45,780 bases of DNA from CAZTDD01 sp964612675 (GTDB lineage: Bacteria > Hinthialibacterota > Hinthialibacteria > Hinthialibacterales > JAKPRU01). Shown piece after piece: positions 42,501 through 45,780 of the stretch. The stretch covers positions 1 through 45,780 of the forward strand of contig CAZTDD010000045.1 of the NCBI GenBank assembly GCA_964612675.1, written 5' to 3'. Under the pieces are notes generated by a model. That model worked only from the letters and a program-made list of their open reading frames with translations, was not told the DNA's origin and made no database searches. The number at the start of each line of letters is the position of its first letter. The first letter of the stretch is position 1. The position numbers and the translations under genes are program-made.

Positions 42501-43326
42501 AGGTTGTGGGATCTAACGAGTAGAAAAACCCTGGCTGTTGGTAGCTTCCCCCCACATAGATCATGCCGTTCACCGTCACAGCGCTTGCACCGTGCATCGC
42601 TACGGGGAGGTTGTGATCAGAAGACCACGAATTGGAAGTGACATCATATGCGAACAGGGAGTCTGTCGGACTGGACCCCGCGCTGTTAGCTCCGCCCATC
42701 GCATAAATGTTGTCATCCGCGGTAGTGCAGGCGATGCCAAAGCGAGCTTCGGGAAGATCGGCAACAGCGGAGTCCCATGTATGAACGGACGGATCGTACC
42801 GCTCGACAGTGGGAATGTACGTGTTTCCTTTGGTGATTCCTCCGGCGACAAAGATCTTCTCGCCATGAACAGCAATCCCGGCTAGTTCGCGAGTCGTTGG
42901 CATATCAGCAACACGCTGCCATTCCGGCTCCGGCGTGGGTGTCGGACACAAAGGTAGGCCCGTTTCCCAAATGCGAACATAATGATCAATCCCGCCTGTG
43001 AGAATACACCTACAGTCAGGAGATAGAGCAGGTGTAGCCACGTTGTCTGCTTGACCGTTGTATTGCTCAAGAAGACTCCCTGAAGATACGTCCCAAATCC
43101 GACTGACTCCGGTACCGTCTCCCGCTGCGTAATAGAGCCCATTCGATGACAACCGACCCTGAACATATTCGGCATGGGGCCCAAAGGCCCTAATCTCGTT
43201 CCCAGTTGTGATATCAATAAGACGAGCGCTACCCGAAAGCCAACCGCCACACAAGAAGCTTTGTCCATCAGGTGTCACGTCGAGAGTCGAGATGCTACTG
43301 GGTTGCCCGGTTGAGAACACCTGCAC
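39502..43326 (-). CDS. Giant mosaic protein: WD40, Kelch, cohesin-like, cadherin-like, dockerin
   Basis: 1274 residues from GTG 43326. Order of modules: WD40-like blades (1-128; LTGGIDHYVRIWETG), Kelch repeats (about 135-410; VERYDPSVHTWD, YDVTSNSWSS, YNPATNSWKI), a cohesin-like domain (about 425-560), tandem cadherin-like repeats (about 570-1000) of the form NDPPTLDAIPDPAPILEDA and DGDPELSQSLVVSASSSNLA, a dockerin-like pair (WGDLNANMKAGAVDASLLLR; ADVNWDGTAGTMDASYLLQY) and a second cohesin-like domain. The minus frame stays open to about 43495 (with CAWSPDGTEIFLGP, another blade), but no start codon or signal peptide exists there, so the 5' end is missing or frameshifted. Probably an exported multi-domain surface protein whose N-terminus is damaged or mis-sequenced. 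Confidence 0.75.
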   Translation of the reverse strand: MQVFSTGQPSSISTLDVTPDGQSFLCGGWLSGSARLIDITTGNEIRAFGPHAEYVQGRLSSNGLYYAAGDGTGVSRIWDVSSGSLLEQYNGQADNVATPALSPDCRCILTGGIDHYVRIWETGLPLCPTPTPEPEWQRVADMPTTRELAGIAVHGEKIFVAGGITKGNTYIPTVERYDPSVHTWDSAVADLPEARFGIACTTADDNIYAMGGANSAGSSPTDSLFAYDVTSNSWSSDHNLPVAMHGASAVTVNGMIYVGGSYQQPGFFYSLDPTTWTWHPLTNMASGEHFQPIAEIDGELYLVGQFGDLRVYDIATDSWDDSGEDVPAEYSDGIGAPQGATDGEYFYIVRGDGTTMSLLMYNPATNSWKILKHLDEYRYKGSMAYLNGWLYYIGGQTAATQADGNDRSKKVERIYVPALLTKTLTLEPSTTSVHRGEEVGLTVNISDADGIVGYRVALDYDWSRLTYCTGSASKTGTSTETGWSGITVNDATPSQVIFTCASAADPLSAGPGTLLKFRILVNNTLPDYENISISFDALTSINEDDIEVTTQSWETIVYGPNNPPSFTGGPSQVVSEDCGPQVVPNWATNISAGPAYEATQSVHFYAWMTNASLLCTTPTISATGTLSYEPAPDMNGSATVGIVLLDDGGTANGGINSSTSYWFTITVDPINDEPTLDPIPDPPAINEDAGEQVVNLTGIGDGDPELSQTLVVSASSSNLALIPGVTVTYTSPNSTGNLSYKPLPDANGTAVITVKVQDNGSGIPPNDNEIIRTFTVNVNPVNDPPTLDAIPDPAPILEDATEQVISLTGIDDGDPELSQSLVVSASSSNLALIPSVSVEYSSPASSGLLKYAPAANANGTATIFVVVEDNGGNIYPDINATGDVFIVSVSPVNDAPSFVMGATIEILNATGAPETFPNWATNVSPGPPDESGQGVSFNTSNNQPGSFSVQPAIDPSGTLTFTPAADAHGVIEVSATLQDTGGTAYGGIDTSAPQTFNIWMFAPYLWGDLNANMKAGAVDASLLLRFDASLIDSFPGYPVAEYPEYYPDPSQPWTSFPWAADVNWDGTAGTMDASYLLQYYAFLIPQLPADTNGDDWGPDDWSPSWGKTGKKTISALFSPPARSADESSVAVADSPRRLWAQVDRDGSSWVVTFSIDHAEDLSGVRLALQYDPDYVRVQETQTKWLVPGGLLVTNNVVPGRFIVAGSLTVPLTGGPSDLLEIRFERVSGSDSLLVIVDQEITELNEGYFPLANNSITEIDLLHPPTAVDEWMIWW

Positions 43327-43499
43327 AGGAGTCGAGGGATCGCTTACGTCAAATTGTACGACAACGCCCGAGTTGTGCGGTCCAAGGAAAATCTCTGTCC
43401 CGTCAGGACTCCAGGCACAACTAGCCCACTGATAGCTGTTGTAGGTGGCAGCATCTTCGGCGTGCCCGCTACAGCTCAGCCGAAGATGTTGTTTTTAAG

Positions 43500-43976
43500 G
43501 CCCAGACTGCTTCCTCTGTTACAAAGTAGATAACCCCTCTGGTCTGTTAGACGTGAATACAGCGAAAATCGGTCGTGTTTTGGAAGAAAAATGCTGCTCA
43601 ATGCCGTCTCGTGCTGGAGACAGCCGTCTCGTTCTCAGGAACAAGCGGGTGGGAAGTAGAAGGAAAAGCCGAAAGATGGGGACCACAATTAACCACACAA
43701 TTCTACTCTCCCCCTCCTTGAGAACACAAAGCTCATCAGCACGGACTGAACTCTGTTGAGGTCGCCCCGTCGAGCACTTGCCTCTTATCTGGAACGAAAC
43801 AGATCATTTCAGATCAAAGGTTAAGCACAAATATGACTCAAAAAGCTATAGCACCGGCGACACACATTGTCTATAGGGGAAATTCCCAAAGTGGCCGGGA
43901 AAATCCCCCAATTTTTATAGGAGAATTCTCCTATGACAAAATGGCACAGCTGATATCAAGATACTGATATTTAAGG
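43500..43976. promoter_or_regulatory. Intergenic region with three phased palindromes
   Basis: No gene is supported. Three near or perfect palindromes follow each other: GGGAAATTCCC (43877-43887), GGGAAAATCCC (43897-43907) and ATAGGAGAATTCTCCTAT (43917-43934, perfect 18 bp). Their starts are exactly 20 bases apart, about two helical turns, as in an operator array. Which gene they would control is unclear: the nearest complete genes are the giant protein to the left and the NusG paralogue 630 bases to the right. Confidence 0.4.
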
Positions 43977-44039
43977 CATTGTTGTTCCGATTGTTCCCTC
44001 GAAAGGCACAAACTCTCTTGTTCGCGTCCACTATTCCGA

Positions 44040-44250
44040 TCATCTCTCCTGGGCATCTCCCGCGCCCACTTCACCAGCAAGCAGTGTCGGCGCGACCATC
44101 AATGACTCGACGGCTTGTCGAAGGCCCTTTCCTCCGTCGATGTGGATGTAGCGTTCGCTCACCTGGACGGAGCTATGGGCCATGAGGGCCTGGATCTCGA
44201 ATGCGGAGCATCGGTTGCGCGCTGGATTCAACAACTTTCAACTTGTGTCT
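44040..44250 (-). pseudogene. C-terminal scrap of a tyrosine recombinase
   Basis: On the minus strand the frame reads SAFEIQALMAHSSVQVSERY followed by IHIDGG: the final H-S-S ... Y block of XerC/phage-type integrases, with the nucleophilic tyrosine. The rest of the enzyme is missing upstream, where an IS4 fragment overlaps from the other strand. Decayed mobile-element DNA. Confidence 0.65.
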
Positions 44251-44458
44251 GTCGCTTTTTCCTTGGGCCATCTTTCGAAAAAGCAAGGGAACCGTCCGAC
44301 TTCACACGCTACTGGATTTGCGCGGACACCTACCCAGCGTTGTCATTATAACTCATGGGAAGGTTCACGATGTCAACATCCTCGACGATCTGCTCCTGGA
44401 ACCGGGGGCCATTTATGTGATGGGTCGAGCAACATCTGTGTCTCAAAGCACTCTCTGA
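44204..44458 (+). pseudogene. Internal fragment of an IS4-family transposase
   Basis: About 75 residues (ALDSTTFNLCLSLFPWAIFR, LHTLLDLRGHLPSVVIITHG, KVHDVNILDDLLLEPGAIYV-MG) match the central DDE region of IS4-family transposases, including the D-S/T-T-x-x-L-C-L-S-L-F-P-W-A block. The sequence departs where YVMDRGY would continue. Both ends are missing. Confidence 0.75.
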
Positions 44459-44560
44459 GACATCCGAATTGACTAGGCTATTTCATATAAATGCAGGACC
44501 ACTTGTCAGGGAGAACGGATAACGGTTTACTTTACTTGATGTTTGCACAGGGGAGTCTCG

Positions 44561-45172
44561 ATGAAGCCGGATCTTTTCCCATCATATGTAAAAGGGCATA
44601 CTATTCGCTGGCCCATGGATCGGTCCCTTGAGCAGGACCTCGGGTGTTGGCGTGTGGCTTATACCAAGCCACGGAATGAGAAGGCTTTAGCGCGCGATTG
44701 TCAACGGATGGGGGTGGCATACTTTCTCCCGCTATACGAAAAACGTTCGCGTCGGCGAGACAACAACAAGCCGCGCAAAAGCATTGTGCCGCTCTTTTCG
44801 AGCTATCTCCCGTTTGTGGACCGCGATGAGGGAAAATACAAACTGTGTGAGACCGGCCGCCTGGTGCATGTGCTGCCGGTTCTCGATCAAGAGGGTTTTG
44901 TACGTGACATGGCTCAGGTCTGGCAGGCGGTTACGTCGGGTGCACCGCTTGATCTGGTCCAGACTATCGCGGTGGGTCAGAAGCTGCGGATTCGGACCGG
45001 GCCGATGGAGGGAGCGGTCGGTGTGGTGCGTCAGGTACGGGGGCGTTATCGCCTTTTGTTGAATGTCGAGATGTTTCAAATGGCGGTTAGCGTCGAACTC
45101 GACCGTTCGGACGTCGAAGTCGAGCGCTCCGAGCGGATGGCGCCCGGCGATTCATCGCTGGGAATTCGGTGA
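44561..45172 (+). CDS. NusG/RfaH/LoaP-type specialised transcription factor
   Basis: A 203-residue NusG paralogue from ATG 44561 (AGGGGAG upstream; TTG 44543 rejected). The NGN domain shows CWRVAYTKPRNEKALARDCQ and MGVAYFLPLYEKR, the hydrophobic face LFSSYLPFV, and the C-terminal KOW motif VGQKLRIRTGPMEGAVGVVR. The housekeeping NusG has a different context (secE, rplK), so this is a specialised paralogue of the sort that heads long polysaccharide or secondary-metabolite operons. What it would control lies to the right, probably beyond the window. Confidence 0.85.
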   Translation: MKPDLFPSYVKGHTIRWPMDRSLEQDLGCWRVAYTKPRNEKALARDCQRMGVAYFLPLYEKRSRRRDNNKPRKSIVPLFSSYLPFVDRDEGKYKLCETGRLVHVLPVLDQEGFVRDMAQVWQAVTSGAPLDLVQTIAVGQKLRIRTGPMEGAVGVVRQVRGRYRLLLNVEMFQMAVSVELDRSDVEVERSERMAPGDSSLGIR

Positions 45173-45254
45173 GTCTCAATTCTCTCTTTTGTACCCAGAC
45201 CCAGGACGTCTCGCGTTCGGTTTCGTTGTCAGAACGATAAGTGGCCTTAGTCTT

Positions 45255-45752
45255 ATGGTGAGCGAGGTTGCCAGCTTCCCGCCCGACGTGATTGACAAAT
45301 TCCTGGCGGATGTGCTGCATGTTGTGCCCTATGGCCGAACCTATATGTACGGTATTCCGGTTTTGATTTCAGTTGTTGTAGCGGAAGCATTTCGCGATAT
45401 CAAGATCGGGCTCGCGTGGGCCGTCGGCCATTTTGCTCACCTGGTCAGAGACATTTCGCTTATCCCGTGGTGGTATCCCCTGATGGACTACGACTGGCCG
45501 GGAACGGTCAACGTTGTCTAGGCCACTCTGGCGCTGCGTCACTTGGCCTCTCCTAAACCGCAGGCGACTCCCTTGGTCGCAAAAGTATTTTATCCAAAAA
45601 TGCTGATTATGGAGGCGTGTTTGATGTTGCTCGCGCTGTCGTTCTGGCTGGAACTCCCCAAAAAGAGCGTCTACCCTCCCGTTATCGGCAATTGCTTTCT
45701 CGTACTGTTGATCTACCGATTATATCCTGAGTTTTCTAAGGCGCGTATTTAG
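45255..45752 (+). pseudogene. Small membrane protein gene interrupted by an in-frame TAG
   Basis: From ATG 45255 an 88-codon frame (VPYGRTYMYGIPVLISVVVA, GLAWAVGHFAHLVRDISLIP, WWYPLMDYDWPGTVN) ends at TAG 45519-45521. The same frame continues without shift through a second hydrophobic segment (LIMEACLMLLALSFWLEL; FLVLLIYRLYPEFSK) to a stop at 45750-45752. Together these look like one polytopic membrane protein, possibly of the YdjM/DUF457 metal-dependent hydrolase type (H-F-x-H-L ... W-Y-P). Upstream the frame is open toward the nusG-like stop, so the true N-terminus is uncertain. Nonsense mutation, sequencing error or two small genes are all possible. Confidence 0.4.
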
Positions 45753-45780
45753 TTCAATCTAACATACAGAATCGACAGAA

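Overview
The window (45.8 kb, about 50% GC, one 100-base run of N at 34265-34364) looks like a metagenome-assembled scaffold of an uncultured Gram-negative bacterium. Evidence: prepilin-type N-termini, a TolQ/ExbB-type proton channel, a periplasmic BtuF-like protein, and very large secreted proteins with Thr-Pro linkers, cohesin-like, dockerin-like and cadherin-like domains. I cannot place it in a phylum; such proteins are common in several candidate phyla around PVC and FCB.

Layout. (1) 1-304: edge-truncated transposase. (2) 397-7389, minus strand: operon of prepilin, seven-repeat propeller, MotA/TolQ/ExbB channel, DUF2149 and a membrane-anchored CobN-like chelatase. (3) 7457-8927: relic of a large helicase plus small toxin-antitoxin-like genes. 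(4) 9098-27271: corrinoid island built around two divergent cobalamin riboswitches whose cores form a 118-bp perfect inverted repeat. The leftward operon is prepilin, propeller, cobQ/cbiP, btuF-like, cobU, cobT, cobS. The rightward operon is a secreted double-DUF4430 (transcobalamin-like) protein, a third propeller, cobD, cbiB, cbiR, a DUF71 ATPase, a NifH-NifD-like fusion, a NifK/NifE-like subunit and a corrinoid adenosyltransferase. (5) 27361-36000: accessory and decayed DNA: helicase without Walker A, HTH/AAA/tyrosine-recombinase cassette, RelE/ParE-type pair, IS21 istB relic, 96-bp repeats across the N gap, a Fpg/Nei glycosylase, and abutting fragments of a photolyase-like and a BrxF-like gene. 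(6) 36464-43495: two giant secreted mosaic proteins. (7) 43877-45752: operator-like palindromes, integrase and IS4 scraps, a NusG paralogue and an interrupted membrane protein.

How it may work together (inference). No corrin-ring genes are present; what is here is late assembly, nucleotide-loop building, cobamide remodelling (CbiR) and adenosylation, so the island looks like capture, salvage and remodelling of external corrinoids. Riboswitch control of secreted seven-repeat propellers, a transcobalamin-like protein and prepilins suggests an unusual extracellular corrinoid-capture apparatus. The nitrogenase-like complex inside the same operon is a candidate corrinoid-acting or corrinoid-coupled reductase. 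The CobN/ExbB/DUF2149 operon resembles the HmuS-type tetrapyrrole-processing module and carries its own copy of the prepilin-propeller pair. These three parts together are the best candidate for an undescribed system.
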